A stretch of DNA of 64,000 bases from Dyella caseinilytica (GCF_016865235.1 NZ_CP064030.1:4588001-4652000), one strand, 5' to 3'. Positions 23,990 to 33,704 are shown, counted from the first letter of the stretch. Numbers and translations: made by a program. Notes: generated from the letters alone by a model not told the origin.

Positions 23990-24110
23990 CGTCATCCCGG
24001 CGAAGGCCAGGATCCAGTTCAATTACGTCGTGCGAAGCACTCAGAACCTTTTGTATCGAGTGCTTCGCACAGCGTGTTCATACTGGATCCCGGCCTTCGC
24101 CGGGATGACG
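23990..24110. repeat. GTCATCCCGG palindromic repeat element
   Basis: The terminal inverted repeats CGTCATCCCGGCGAAGGCC (23990-24008) and its exact complement (24092-24110) are 19 bases long. A second perfect 13-base stem lies inside (GTGCGAAGCACTC 24030-24042 and GAGTGCTTCGCAC 24058-24070). It follows gntR and belongs to the same family as the element inside lhr. Confidence 0.88.
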
Positions 24111-24185
24111 GTGAGGCGAGAACCGGCGACCTAGAAAGAACGTAAATCTTGGGCGAAAACCGAGCCGAATTGCCCCCACCCACCC

Positions 24186-24412
24186 CCACCGGCTACAGTT
24201 CGCCCGTTTCGGGTGTCCCCTGGGCCTCAGGTCCGAGGGGATGAAACGGGAAGCCGGTGCGCTGTTCACTCAGCAAGGCCGGCACTGCCCCCGCAACGGT
24301 AAGCGAGCCTTTCGCGAACGATAAAGCGCCACTGTGCATGGCATGGGAAGGCATCGTTCGATGGCGTGCACAACTGCATGCCACTCGCGAGTCCGGAGAC
24401 CGGCCCGAGACA
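24186..24412 (+). promoter_or_regulatory. Cobalamin (B12) riboswitch
   Basis: The conserved cores of the adenosylcobalamin riboswitch are present in order: GGGAAGCCGGTGCGCTG, CACTGCCCCCGCAACGGTAA with the B12-box lead, CCACTGTGC, GGGAAGGC and finally GCGAGTCCGGAGACCGGC. CACCGGCT at the 5' side pairs with AGCCGGTG. It precedes a BtuB-like receptor on the same strand, the usual target. B12 binding is expected to lower receptor expression. Outer borders are approximate. Confidence 0.95.
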
Positions 24413-24678
24413 GAGCCTATCTACGGCCTCTGCATGGCCCGCGCTGGGATCTGTTTGCACGCAGAACAAGGAAGAACGAGGGCGTGTATGTCGATACACA
24501 ACCGAGTGATGACGCCGTTATGTGGGCAAACAGATCCAGCCCGGAGGGTTGTCGTTGAATAGCTGCCAGGCGGCAGCGCACGGCTTGACCTGACAGTGAG
24601 TCAGGCGCTGCGCCGAGCACTGCCGCCTGGCAGCTATTCAACGACAACGCGGGCTATGCAGAGACCGTAGAGAGGCTC
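24413..24678 (+). other. Branched nested inverted-repeat structure between the riboswitch and btuB
   Basis: An outer pair (24413-24443 with 24648-24678) is 31 bases with three differences, one a G-U pair. It encloses two internal hairpins. Hairpin A has the stem GGATCTGTTTGC (24447-24458) and its complement (24526-24537). Hairpin B is a perfect 29-bp stem (24548-24576 with 24620-24648). Small inner stems lie in both loops (GTGTAT/ATACAC and CCTGAC/GTCAGG). Together they fold as a three-way junction directly after the riboswitch. No open frame of note and no U-tract is seen. It could be an expression-platform extension, an inserted miniature element or an unknown structured RNA. Confidence 0.85.
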
Positions 24679-24824
24679 TTAGGTTCTGGCAACTCGCGGT
24701 GGGCGAGGGTTCGGAGCGCGTGCCCCGCGACGGCTGTCGCCTGCCCGCCATTCCGTTCCCGACTCCCCAAGTTCGCCGGCTTATTTATTCACGCCGCGCG
24801 GGGACGTGCGGCAGGGGAACTTAC

Positions 24825-26729
24825 ATGTTGAAAAAGACTGCGCTAGCAGCCGCACTTCTGTCTGGTTTGGTCGCACAGGCCGGCCATGCCCAGACCGCCA
24901 CGGACCCGAACAGCACGCTGTCGCCGGTGATCGTCACCGCGACGCGCACAGCGATCAGCGCCAATGACGCGCTGTCCTCGGTCACGGTGATCACGCGCGA
25001 GGATATCGATCGCCTGCAGCCGACCTCGGTCGCCGATCTGCTGACCGGCCTGCCCGGCGTTTCCATTTCGCAAACGGGCGGTATCGGCGAATCGACCTCG
25101 CTCTATCTGCGCGGCACCAATCCCACCCACGTGGTAGTACTGATCGATGGCGTGCGTATCGGCTCGGTGAGCCTGGGCCTGGCAGCCCTCGAACAGATTC
25201 CGGTCGACGCCATCGAGCGCATCGAGCTGGTGCGCGGCCCACGTTCCAGCCTGTACGGCTCCGATGCGATCGGCGGTGTGCTGCAGATTTTCCTGCGTCA
25301 CGGCCAGCCCAATGGCGGCGTCTCGCCTTCTGTGAGCGTGAGCGGCGGCAGTCATGGCTACGTGAACGGCCAGGCCGGCGTGTCCGGCGGCGATTCGCAC
25401 CTCTGGTACAACGCCAGCCTGGGCGGCACGTATACCGGCGGCATTCCGGCCTGCCGCATGGGAGCGGCGGAATTGGGCGTGGCGTGCGACGTGGATGATC
25501 CGCGCAACGACGCGTATCGCAACTGGAACGGCTTCGCCAACTTCGGTTATCGCTGGGATGATGGCACCGAGCTGTCTTTCGACTGGATGCGCAGCAAGAG
25601 CAACGTGGAGTACGCCGGCAGCCCCTACGGTGGCAACGATGCCATCGAGGAACAGTACGTCGCGGGCGCGCACCTGAGCTTCACACCTTTGGATATCTGG
25701 AAAGTCACCCTGACCGCCGGCCAAAGCCGCGATGACGATGCCACCTATTACGAAGGCACCTACTTCGGCGAGTACTACCCGCGCATGCCGACGGGCTACT
25801 TCGATTCCCGCCGCAACCAGGCGTCGTGGCAGAACGACATCACGCTGGCCAGCAACCAGCTGCTGACGGTCGGCGTGGATTACCAGCAGGAACATATCTA
25901 CAGCGACACCGCGTTCCAAGAAACCACACGCGGCGACACTGGCACCTTTGCGCAGTACCAGGGCACGTTCGGGCAGAACGAAGTGCAGTTGTCGGTGCGC
26001 CACGATAACAATGATCAGTTCGGCGACCACAACACTGGCGCGGCGGCATGGGGTTATCACTTCGATCAGGGCCCGGTGCTGTCGGTGAGCTATGGCACGG
26101 CCTTCCATGCGCCGACCTTCGATGACCTGTACTTCCCCGCCTTCGGTGGCGTACCCACGGCCAACCCGGACCTGAAGCCGGAAACCTCGCGCAGCGCGGA
26201 AATCGGCCTGAACCAGCAGCTGAGCAACTGGAACTGGGGCGTGAATGCCTATCAGACACGCATCACCGATCTGATCGCGTTCAATACCGAGTTCATCCCG
26301 ATGAACATCAGCCGGGCGGTGATCCGCGGCATCGAAGGCCAATTCGGCTTCAACGTGGATGACTGGCGCGTGCAAAGCTACCTGACGCTGATGCAGCCCA
26401 AGAACACCGAAAGCCCCTACAACGGCAATCTTCTGCCACGCCGCGCCAAAGAGACCGGCCGCGTGGATGTCGATCGCAGTTTCGGCAAGTTCGGCGTGGG
26501 CGCCACCTTCTTCGCCTCCGGCAAGCGCTACGACGACACCGCCAACCAATACCGCATGGGCGGATACGCCACCACGGATCTGCGCGTCAGCTACAACTTC
26601 GCACCGAGCTGGCAGGTGGAAGCGAAGCTGGCGAACGTGTTCGATCACAACTACGAGACGGCGTATTACTACAACCAGCTGGGCCGGACCTGGTATCTCA
26701 CGCTGCGTTACAGCCCCTCCATCCATTGA
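24825..26729 (+). CDS. btuB: BtuB-like TonB-dependent outer-membrane receptor, 634 aa
   Basis: The protein is a TonB-dependent receptor for vitamin B12 or a related corrinoid. It starts with the signal peptide MLKKTALAAALLSGLVAQA ending near residue 23, followed by a TonB box (TLSPVIVTATRT) and the plug (DALSSVTVITREDIDRLQ, LRGTNPTHVVVLIDGVRIGS, RIELVRGPRSSLYGSDAIGG). The rest is a beta-barrel ending in LGRTWYLTLRYSPSIH. The final residue is not the usual aromatic one, although the last strand has Y and L. The start ATG 24825 follows GGGGAAC; upstream frame belongs to the leader. The B12 riboswitch at 24186-24412 controls it, supporting the substrate call. Confidence 0.93.
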   Translation: MLKKTALAAALLSGLVAQAGHAQTATDPNSTLSPVIVTATRTAISANDALSSVTVITREDIDRLQPTSVADLLTGLPGVSISQTGGIGESTSLYLRGTNPTHVVVLIDGVRIGSVSLGLAALEQIPVDAIERIELVRGPRSSLYGSDAIGGVLQIFLRHGQPNGGVSPSVSVSGGSHGYVNGQAGVSGGDSHLWYNASLGGTYTGGIPACRMGAAELGVACDVDDPRNDAYRNWNGFANFGYRWDDGTELSFDWMRSKSNVEYAGSPYGGNDAIEEQYVAGAHLSFTPLDIWKVTLTAGQSRDDDATYYEGTYFGEYYPRMPTGYFDSRRNQASWQNDITLASNQLLTVGVDYQQEHIYSDTAFQETTRGDTGTFAQYQGTFGQNEVQLSVRHDNNDQFGDHNTGAAAWGYHFDQGPVLSVSYGTAFHAPTFDDLYFPAFGGVPTANPDLKPETSRSAEIGLNQQLSNWNWGVNAYQTRITDLIAFNTEFIPMNISRAVIRGIEGQFGFNVDDWRVQSYLTLMQPKNTESPYNGNLLPRRAKETGRVDVDRSFGKFGVGATFFASGKRYDDTANQYRMGGYATTDLRVSYNFAPSWQVEAKLANVFDHNYETAYYYNQLGRTWYLTLRYSPSIH

Positions 26730-26740
26730 TGCCGAACGCT

Positions 26741-26778
26741 CCCTGGGAATGCCGGGCCCCGGCTCGGCCATCCCAGGG
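26741..26778 (+). terminator. Hairpin after btuB
   Basis: CCCTGGGA and TCCCAGGG form an eight-base-pair outer stem, with GCCGGGCCCCGGC pairing inside. It lies twelve bases past the btuB stop and is followed by AT-rich GGAAATATAGG but no clear U-tract, so intrinsic activity is uncertain. Confidence 0.4.
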
Positions 26779-26828
26779 GCGGAAATATAGGAATGTTCGC
26801 GAAGGAAAGGGAGACATGACTCCCATGT

Positions 26829-26858
26829 CTTCCGGCACGGCCGGACTTCAGGCACATT
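26829..26858. repeat. 30-base leader repeat, copy 1 (before the first RND gene)
   Basis: A 30-base block starting CTTCCGGCACGGCCGGAC is found identically at 30395-30424. It contains the hairpin TCCGGC-ACG-GCCGGA. Each copy stands 111-113 bases before an RND permease start, with further leader similarity just before the start (TGACAT ... GGCAAGG). It is therefore a duplicated control region. Confidence 0.85.
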
Positions 26859-26968
26859 CAATGGGATAGGATCCCGGGGCATAAGGTGCCTATGAATGCG
26901 TCTTCTCTTCCATGCGCCGCCTCCCGCGCGGTGTGTCTGCGCTCGTCTGACATGGCACGGGCAAGGCC

Positions 26969-29900
26969 GTGAACGTCTTCGAACCCATCATCCGCCGGCC
27001 GATCGGCACCTCGCTGCTGGCGATCGGACTGACGATTGCGGGCTTCTGCGCCTATCTGCTGCTGGGCGTGGCGGCCTTGCCGTCGCTGGATTTTCCCGGC
27101 GTGGTGGTGATCGCCCAATACCCGGGCGCCGATGCACAAACCATGGCCGCCACGGTGGTGGCGCCGCTGGAACGCCAGCTGGGCCGCATTCCTGGCATCC
27201 AGCAGATGACCTCCGACAGCAACGCCGGCGGTACGCAGATCCAGATCCTGTTTGATTTCGGCCGCAGTGCCGACAAGGCCGCGCGCGATGTGGAGGCCGC
27301 CATCAACGCGGCACAGGCGGACCTGCCGGCCAGCATCCAGCCGCCGCAATATTTCAAGTTCGACACGGCATCGATTCCGATCCTGCTGATTTCGCTGACC
27401 TCGACCGGTATGCCGCCGGACAAGCTCTACGACCTGACGGATACGCTGCTGATGCCGGCCGTCGCGCAGATTCCCGGCGTGGCGCAGGTGCAGGTGTTTG
27501 GCGGCACGCCGCATGCGGTGCGGGTGAATTTCAATCCTGCCGCACTCACCGCCAAGGGACTGACCGCCAACGACATCGCCAACACGCTGCGCGCGGCGAA
27601 TGTCACCTCACCGCAGGGCATCATCACGGACGGCATCACCCAGATGACCGTCACCGCCAACGATGCGCTGCATACCCCGCAAGACTTCGCCAGGTTGGTA
27701 GTCGCCAATCAGAAGGGCGTGCCGGTGTACCTGTCGGATGTCGCCACCATTACCAGCGGCGAGCAGGACAAATACCAGGCCGCGTGGTTCAACGGCCAGC
27801 GCGCGGTGTCGATGCAGATCAGCAAGCGACCCGAAGCGAACTCGGTGGAGGTGGTGCAGGAAATCCGCAACCGGTTGCCAGCGCTGCGCAATCTGGTGCC
27901 TGCAGATGTGCAGATCACGCCGATCTTCGACCTGACAGTCTCCACCAAGTCCGCACTGCACGAAGTGGAATTGGCGCTGCTGCTCAGTATCTTGATGGTA
28001 GCCCTTGTGATGCTGGTGTTCCTGCGTCGCGTACGCCCCACGCTGATTGCCATGCTGAGCGTGCCCTTGTCGCTCGCCGGTGCGTTCGTGGTGATGTTTA
28101 CGCTGGGCTTTACGCTGAACATTCTCTCGCTGGTGGCGCTGGTGCTGTGCATCGGCTTCGTGGTCGACGATGCCATCGTGGTGATCGAGAACATCGTGCG
28201 CCATATGGAACACGGCATGAATCCGCTGGAATCGGCGCTGCTGGGCGTGCGCGAGATCGGCTTCACCGTGATTTCAATCACCGTGTCGCTGATTGCCGTG
28301 TTCGCACCGATGGTGTTCGGCAACAACACGCTAGTGATGTTGATGCGCGAATTCTCGGTCACGCTGATCGCGACGATCGTCATTTCCGCACTGGTATCGC
28401 TCACGCTGACACCAGCCTTGTGCGGTCGCTATCTGTTGCCGGAGAATTCGAAAGAGCACAAGCCAGGCAGGCTCGAAGCCGCCGCGGAACGCTTCGACCG
28501 CAGCATCCTGCGCATCTACGAACGCGGTCTGGACTGGGCCATGCATCACCGGCGCATCATGCGCTGGCAGCCGCTGATCCTGTTGATCCTTACCGTGCTG
28601 TTGGCGGTGGTGGTCGCCAAGACCGCTGGCGGCGCGATCATGCCTAAAGAAGACACCGGCATGCTGATCGCCCAACTGGAAGCCGAAGCGAACATTTCAC
28701 CCGCCTTGATGGCTCAACGTACGGAAGCCATTGCCGCCATCATGCAGGCCGACCCCGCCGTCACCGACGTGACGACCATCCTTGGCGGGAACAACAACAA
28801 CGGTGCAGTCGGCAACGCCTCCACACTGTTCGTCGATCTCAAGCCACTCGGCAAGGGACCGGGCGAACGGCCCGATTCGCTGGAAAAAGTCATCGCCCGG
28901 CTGGACAAGAAGTACAAAAGCATCGCGGACATGAAAATCACCATGCGCGGTTTGCAGTTCCTTGGCGGCGGTAGCAACAAGGGCGGCGGCGAACTTGCCT
29001 TCGACTTGGGCAGCAATACCGGCACACCATTGCAGCCGTCGACGCTGAAACTGGCGCAGGTGATGCGCACGATGAAGCAGTTCAAGGACGTCCATACCAG
29101 TTACGACAGCATCGGCAAGCAACAACTTTTACGCGTGGACCGCAACGCCGCTTCGCGCTTGAACGTCGGCATGGGTCAGGTCGACCAGGCGCTGGCAGAT
29201 GCGTTCGGGCAGACTCCGGTGTCGGTGATCTATTCGGATGTGAATCAATATCGCGTGGTGCTGACGGCTACCAATGCCGACACGCTCAGTCCGGATACGC
29301 TGCTCAACACCTATGTGCGCAACAGCCAGAACAAGATGGTGCCGCTTTCGGCGATGGCACATATCGAACCGTACATCGCGCCCGTGGAGATCGAGCATTT
29401 CAATCAGGTGGAATCAGCAACGATAAGCTACAACCTGACCGATGGCGTCACCCAGGCCGATGGCTTGAAATATATCGACCAGGCTATCGATGCCGCGCGG
29501 TTGCCCGATGGCATTACCCGGCGCTACACCGGCGATAACCAGAAACTCGTCGAAGCGCTGGAGAATGCGCTGATCGTGTTCGCGGCGGTGATCCTGGTGA
29601 TGTACATCGTGCTGGGCATTCTCTATGAGAGCCTGATCCATCCGTTGACCATTCTGTCGACACTTCCTGCCGCTGGTGTCGGCGCGTTTCTCGCCATGCT
29701 GCTCACTCACACCCAGGTCACCACGATGTCGGTGATCGCGGTGTTGATGCTGATCGGCATCGTGAAGAAGAACGCCATCCTGATGGTGGATTTTGCGCTG
29801 GTCGCCGAACGTGAAGGTGGGCGCACGCCGCCCGAAGCAATCCGTGAAGCCGCGCTGGTGCGCTTCCGTCCGATCACCATGACCACCCTGGTGGCGATGG

Positions 29901-30121
29901 GTGCGGCACTGCCGCTGGCGATCGGTTTCGGCAGTGGCTCGGAAATGCGTCAGCCGCTGGGTATCGCGATACTTGGCGGCTTGTTCGTATCACAACTGCT
30001 GACCTTGCTCAGCACACCGGCGATTTATCTGTGGCAACACGATCGGCGCGAGCGCAAGGCGAAGCGGGCGGAAAAGCGGCGGTTGCGGAGGCTGGGTAAG
30101 CAGGCGACCGCCGCAAATTGA
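26969..30121 (+). CDS. RND efflux permease 1 of 3 (HAE1/MdtB-C type), 1050 aa
   Basis: This inner-membrane proton-driven exporter has twelve transmembrane helices and two large periplasmic domains. Visible features: N-terminal FEPIIRRPIGTSLLAIGL, the proton-relay aspartates in LCIGFVVDDAIVVIENIV, the second-half LMLIGIVKKNAILMVDFALV with its lysine, and SEMRQPLGIAILGGLFVSQL near the end. The closest type is MdtB/MdtC/MuxB rather than AcrB. It begins at GTG 26969. It is followed by two close paralogues, but the cluster has no membrane fusion protein or outer-membrane channel, so partners must come from elsewhere. The basic tail (RRERKAKRAEKRRLRRLGKQ) is shared with copy 2. Confidence 0.93.
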   Translation: MNVFEPIIRRPIGTSLLAIGLTIAGFCAYLLLGVAALPSLDFPGVVVIAQYPGADAQTMAATVVAPLERQLGRIPGIQQMTSDSNAGGTQIQILFDFGRSADKAARDVEAAINAAQADLPASIQPPQYFKFDTASIPILLISLTSTGMPPDKLYDLTDTLLMPAVAQIPGVAQVQVFGGTPHAVRVNFNPAALTAKGLTANDIANTLRAANVTSPQGIITDGITQMTVTANDALHTPQDFARLVVANQKGVPVYLSDVATITSGEQDKYQAAWFNGQRAVSMQISKRPEANSVEVVQEIRNRLPALRNLVPADVQITPIFDLTVSTKSALHEVELALLLSILMVALVMLVFLRRVRPTLIAMLSVPLSLAGAFVVMFTLGFTLNILSLVALVLCIGFVVDDAIVVIENIVRHMEHGMNPLESALLGVREIGFTVISITVSLIAVFAPMVFGNNTLVMLMREFSVTLIATIVISALVSLTLTPALCGRYLLPENSKEHKPGRLEAAAERFDRSILRIYERGLDWAMHHRRIMRWQPLILLILTVLLAVVVAKTAGGAIMPKEDTGMLIAQLEAEANISPALMAQRTEAIAAIMQADPAVTDVTTILGGNNNNGAVGNASTLFVDLKPLGKGPGERPDSLEKVIARLDKKYKSIADMKITMRGLQFLGGGSNKGGGELAFDLGSNTGTPLQPSTLKLAQVMRTMKQFKDVHTSYDSIGKQQLLRVDRNAASRLNVGMGQVDQALADAFGQTPVSVIYSDVNQYRVVLTATNADTLSPDTLLNTYVRNSQNKMVPLSAMAHIEPYIAPVEIEHFNQVESATISYNLTDGVTQADGLKYIDQAIDAARLPDGITRRYTGDNQKLVEALENALIVFAAVILVMYIVLGILYESLIHPLTILSTLPAAGVGAFLAMLLTHTQVTTMSVIAVLMLIGIVKKNAILMVDFALVAEREGGRTPPEAIREAALVRFRPITMTTLVAMGAALPLAIGFGSGSEMRQPLGIAILGGLFVSQLLTLLSTPAIYLWQHDRRERKAKRAEKRRLRRLGKQATAAN

Positions 30122-30174
30122 TGTGACACTCGATTGTTTGTCGAGATGCCCAACAGGTTTCGTTCGAAGCGAAT

Positions 30175-30291
30175 CGTCATTCCGGCGTAGTTCGGAATCC
30201 ATTCTCAATGCTTCGCGCAAATCATCCCTGGGCGAGCTTGCGACTTAAGGACCGGTGCTGGAAATGGATTCCGGCTTTCGCCGGAATGACG
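30175..30291. repeat. GTCATTCCGG palindromic repeat element
   Basis: CGTCATTCCGGCG (30175-30187) and CGCCGGAATGACG (30279-30291) are perfect 13-base terminal inverted repeats. Further inside, GGAATCCATT pairs with AATGGATTCC. It belongs to the same family as the element inside lhr. Confidence 0.85.
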
Positions 30292-30394
30292 GCAAAGGGA
30301 CATAAGGCACGGCGCAAGAGATCGGCTTTCTCATCAAAAACGCCACGCAGGGAACTAAATCACCGCCACGCGAACCATAACCCTATCGCCATGC

Positions 30395-30424
30395 CTTCCG
30401 GCACGGCCGGACTTCAGGCACATT
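30395..30424. repeat. 30-base leader repeat, copy 2 (before the second RND gene)
   Basis: This is identical over 30 bases to the block at 26829-26858, including the TCCGGC-ACG-GCCGGA hairpin. It shows that the duplication unit included upstream sequence and not only the coding region. Confidence 0.85.
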
Positions 30425-30536
30425 TACGCGATGCCTAGGGAGGGTACAAAGTGGTTATGGATTTGCCCGCATTTTCTTCGAGCCTGCTGCCCACGCATCG
30501 CCTACGCCGAGCTGACATCGGCGCAAGGGCGATGGC

Positions 30537-33500
30537 ATGAATGTTTTCGCGCCGATCATCCGCCGTCCGGTTGGTACCTCGCTGCTCGCTATTGGAGTGA
30601 TTATCGCCGGCATTTGCGCCTACATCCTGCTAGGTCTGGCTGCTTTCCCATCGCTGGAGTTTCCTGGCGTGATGGTGGCGGCGCAGATGTCCGGCGCCAG
30701 CGCGCAGACCATGGCCACAACGGTGACGGCGCCACTGGAACGTCAGCTCGGCCGCATCCCCGGCATCGAGGAAATCGATTCGGATACCAGCGAAGGCGCG
30801 ACGCAGATCCAGATCATGTTCGTCAGCGGCACCAACGTCGACCGGGCTGCCCGCGACGTGCAGGCGGCGATCAACGCCGCTTTACCGGAGCTGCCGCAGC
30901 AGATGGCGTCGTCACCGCCGCAATATTTCAAATTCAATACGTCGCAAATCCCGGTGCTGTTGCTGGAGGTGACCTCCACCAGCATGGCCCCGGACAAGCT
31001 TTACGATTTGGCCGACACTTTCATCAAGCCCGTGGTGTCGCAAATCAGCGGCGTGGCGCAAGTGCAGGTGCAAGGCGGCGCCCCGCATGCCGTACGCGTG
31101 TCGCTCAATAGTGCCGCCTTGACCGCGAAGGGGCTGATCGCCAACGACGTGGCCAATGCCTTGCGCGCCGCCAACGTGACCTCGCCGCAAGGCGTGTTGT
31201 CCAACGGCACGAGCCAGATAACCGTTACCGCGAACGATGCGCTGCAGTCCGCCAGCGACTTCGCTTCGTTGGTGATCGCCAATCAGAAAGGCGTACCCGT
31301 CTATCTGTCGGACGTAGCCAAAGTCGAAAGCGGCCAGCAGGATGCCTACCAGGCTGCCTGGTTCAACAACCAACGCGCGGTGACGCTGAATATCGCCAAG
31401 CGCCCCGAAGCCAATGCTGTGGCGGTGGTGAAGCAGGTCAAGGAAGCCATACCGCGCTTGAAGGCGATGCTTCCTGCCGACGTGCAGATCACGCCGATTT
31501 TCGACCTGTCGACCTCGACAACCTCGGCGCTTCACGAAGTGGAAATTGCGCTACTGCTCAGCATCGTGATGGTGGCGTTCGTGATGCTGGTGTTTTTGCG
31601 TCGCGTTCGCCCCACCTTGATCGCGATGGTGAGCGTGCCACTGTCGTTGGCGGGTGCGTTCGTGGTGATGTTCGCGTTCGGCTTCACCCTCAATATGCTG
31701 TCGCTGATCGCCTTGGTGCTGTGCATCGGCTTCGTGGTCGACGATGCGATCGTGGTGATCGAAAATATCTTTCGCCACATGGAGCGAGGGGTCGAGCCGC
31801 TGGATGCCGCACTGATCGGCGTACGCGAGATCGGCTTCACGGTGATTTCGATCACGCTGTCACTGATCGCCGTGTTCGCACCGTTGCTGTTCGGCAACAA
31901 TGGACTGGTAATGGTCATGCGTGAATTCTCGGTCACGCTGATATCCACCATCATCATTTCCGCCGTCGTATCGCTCACGCTGACCCCAGCGCTGTGCGGC
32001 CGCTATTTGATGCAAGAGCAACCCGGACGGCACGTCCCGGGCCGGCTTGAACAGCTGGCCGAACGGTTCGATCGCTGGTCGCTGGCCGTTTACGAGCGCG
32101 GGCTGCATTGGGCCATGCGGCATCGACGCATCATGCGCTGGCAGCCCGTGTTGTTATTGGTGCTGACGGTGTTGCTGGCCGTAGGCGTAGTGAAAACCGC
32201 GGGGGGTGGCTTCATGCCCAAGAGCGATTCGGGCATTGCGCAGGCTTTCCTGCTTGCCGACGCGAACATTTCGCCCGATCTGCTCGCCAAACGCACCCAG
32301 GCTGTCTACGCCATCATCCTTGCCGATCCTGCGGTGCAGGATGTCGCCAGCTTTCTAGGCAACGGCAATGGCGGTGGTGGTGTCGGCAATCAGTCCTCGT
32401 TCTTCATCGATCTCAAGCCGATAGGCAAAGGGCCCAACGATCGCCACGATTCGGCGGACGCGGTGGTAACGCGTCTCAGCGACAAGTTCAAGCAGTTCAC
32501 GGACGTGGAGGTGTCCGTCACCAGCTTGCAGTTGTTTGGCAACAACGGGTCCAGTTTCGGTGGCGCAAAGGGGCAATACGCGTTCAATCTCACCAGCAAC
32601 AACGGTGATCCGCTGCAAGAGCCGACCCTGCAGCTGGCGCGGGAAATGCGCAAGATGAAGCAATTCCGCGACGTCTCCACCACCTTCGACAGCATCGGCA
32701 AGCAGCAGATGATCGAGGTGGATCGCAACGCGGCCTCGCGCATGCAGGTGAATATGGGACAGATCGACCAGGTGCTGTTCGATGCCTTCGGCCAGACGCC
32801 CGTGTCCACCATTTATTCGGACGTCAATCAGTACCAAGTGATCCTGATCGCCGACAACGCCAATTCGTTGCGGCCGGAAACGCTATTGAATCTCTATGTG
32901 CGCAACAGCCAGAACAAAATGGTGCAGTTGTCGGCGATGGCACACATCAAGCCCTACATCGCACCTGTCGACGTTCAGCACTACAAGCAGCTCGAAGCGG
33001 CGTCGATCAATTACAACCTGACCGACGGTGTGACGCAGACCGATGCACTGAAACTGATCGACGTAGCCATGCTCAACGCGCAGGTTCCACCTGGCATCGC
33101 CAAGCAGTTCACCGGCGACAATCAAAGGCTGGCCGAGGCGGGGACCAATTCGGCCATCCTGCTTGTTGCGGTGATCCTGGCGATGTACATCGTGCTCGGC
33201 ATTCTTTACGAAAGCCTGATTCATCCGCTGACGATTCTTTCCACGTTGCCGGCGGCGGGCATGGGTGCGTTCCTGGCGATGCTGGTGACGCAAACGCAGC
33301 TCACCACCATGTCGGTGATTGCGGTGTTGATGTTGATCGGCATCGTGAAAAAGAACGCGATCCTGATGGTGGATTTCGCCCTGGTTGCCGAACGCGAAGG
33401 CGGACGCACACCACCGGAAGCGATCCTCGAGGCGGCGCTGGTGCGCTTCCGTCCGATCACCATGACCACTCTGGTGGCGATGGGGGCGGCGCTGCCGCTG

Positions 33501-33704
33501 GCGGTCGGCTTTGGCATCGGTTCGGAAATGCGCCAGCCATTGGGTATTGCCATTCTGGGAGGTCTGCTCGTATCGCAGTTGCTTACCCTGCTCAGCACGC
33601 CGGCCATCTACCTATGGCAACACGATCGACGCGAACGCAAGGCCAAGCGCCAGGAAAAACGCCGCCTGCGCCGCTTGGGCAAGCAGGTCGCGGCAACGTC
33701 CTGA
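30537..33704 (+). CDS. RND efflux permease 2 of 3 (HAE1/MdtB-C type), 1055 aa
   Basis: This is a paralogue of the preceding permease with the same order of blocks: NVFAPIIRRPVGTSLLAIGV, LCIGFVVDDAIVVIENIFRH with the two relay aspartates, LMLIGIVKKNAILMVDFALV and SEMRQPLGIAILGGLLVSQL. The transmembrane halves are nearly the same as in copies 1 and 3, while the periplasmic docking parts differ (for example EIDSDTSEGATQIQIMFVSG). This pattern suggests different substrates or partners. Start ATG 30537 follows AAGGGCGATGGC. Fusion protein and channel are absent locally. Confidence 0.93.
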   Translation: MNVFAPIIRRPVGTSLLAIGVIIAGICAYILLGLAAFPSLEFPGVMVAAQMSGASAQTMATTVTAPLERQLGRIPGIEEIDSDTSEGATQIQIMFVSGTNVDRAARDVQAAINAALPELPQQMASSPPQYFKFNTSQIPVLLLEVTSTSMAPDKLYDLADTFIKPVVSQISGVAQVQVQGGAPHAVRVSLNSAALTAKGLIANDVANALRAANVTSPQGVLSNGTSQITVTANDALQSASDFASLVIANQKGVPVYLSDVAKVESGQQDAYQAAWFNNQRAVTLNIAKRPEANAVAVVKQVKEAIPRLKAMLPADVQITPIFDLSTSTTSALHEVEIALLLSIVMVAFVMLVFLRRVRPTLIAMVSVPLSLAGAFVVMFAFGFTLNMLSLIALVLCIGFVVDDAIVVIENIFRHMERGVEPLDAALIGVREIGFTVISITLSLIAVFAPLLFGNNGLVMVMREFSVTLISTIIISAVVSLTLTPALCGRYLMQEQPGRHVPGRLEQLAERFDRWSLAVYERGLHWAMRHRRIMRWQPVLLLVLTVLLAVGVVKTAGGGFMPKSDSGIAQAFLLADANISPDLLAKRTQAVYAIILADPAVQDVASFLGNGNGGGGVGNQSSFFIDLKPIGKGPNDRHDSADAVVTRLSDKFKQFTDVEVSVTSLQLFGNNGSSFGGAKGQYAFNLTSNNGDPLQEPTLQLAREMRKMKQFRDVSTTFDSIGKQQMIEVDRNAASRMQVNMGQIDQVLFDAFGQTPVSTIYSDVNQYQVILIADNANSLRPETLLNLYVRNSQNKMVQLSAMAHIKPYIAPVDVQHYKQLEAASINYNLTDGVTQTDALKLIDVAMLNAQVPPGIAKQFTGDNQRLAEAGTNSAILLVAVILAMYIVLGILYESLIHPLTILSTLPAAGMGAFLAMLVTQTQLTTMSVIAVLMLIGIVKKNAILMVDFALVAEREGGRTPPEAILEAALVRFRPITMTTLVAMGAALPLAVGFGIGSEMRQPLGIAILGGLLVSQLLTLLSTPAIYLWQHDRRERKAKRQEKRRLRRLGKQVAATS

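Larger units (their letters stand above)
30122..30536. other. Long intergenic region between RND genes 1 and 2
   Basis: No gene is supported in this stretch. It contains the palindromic repeat 30175-30291 and the 30-base leader repeat at 30395-30424. A translation-start context like that of the first RND gene (TGACATCGGCGCAAGGG) lies just before 30537. A promoter for gene 2 is plausible but no boxes are assigned. Confidence 0.7.

Noticed and set aside
24843..26882. A 679-residue open frame on the minus strand opposite btuB
   Set aside because: It mirrors the btuB codon pattern in a high-GC genome, has low-complexity composition (A, R, H, G, V) and no family. btuB itself has a complete set of receptor motifs.
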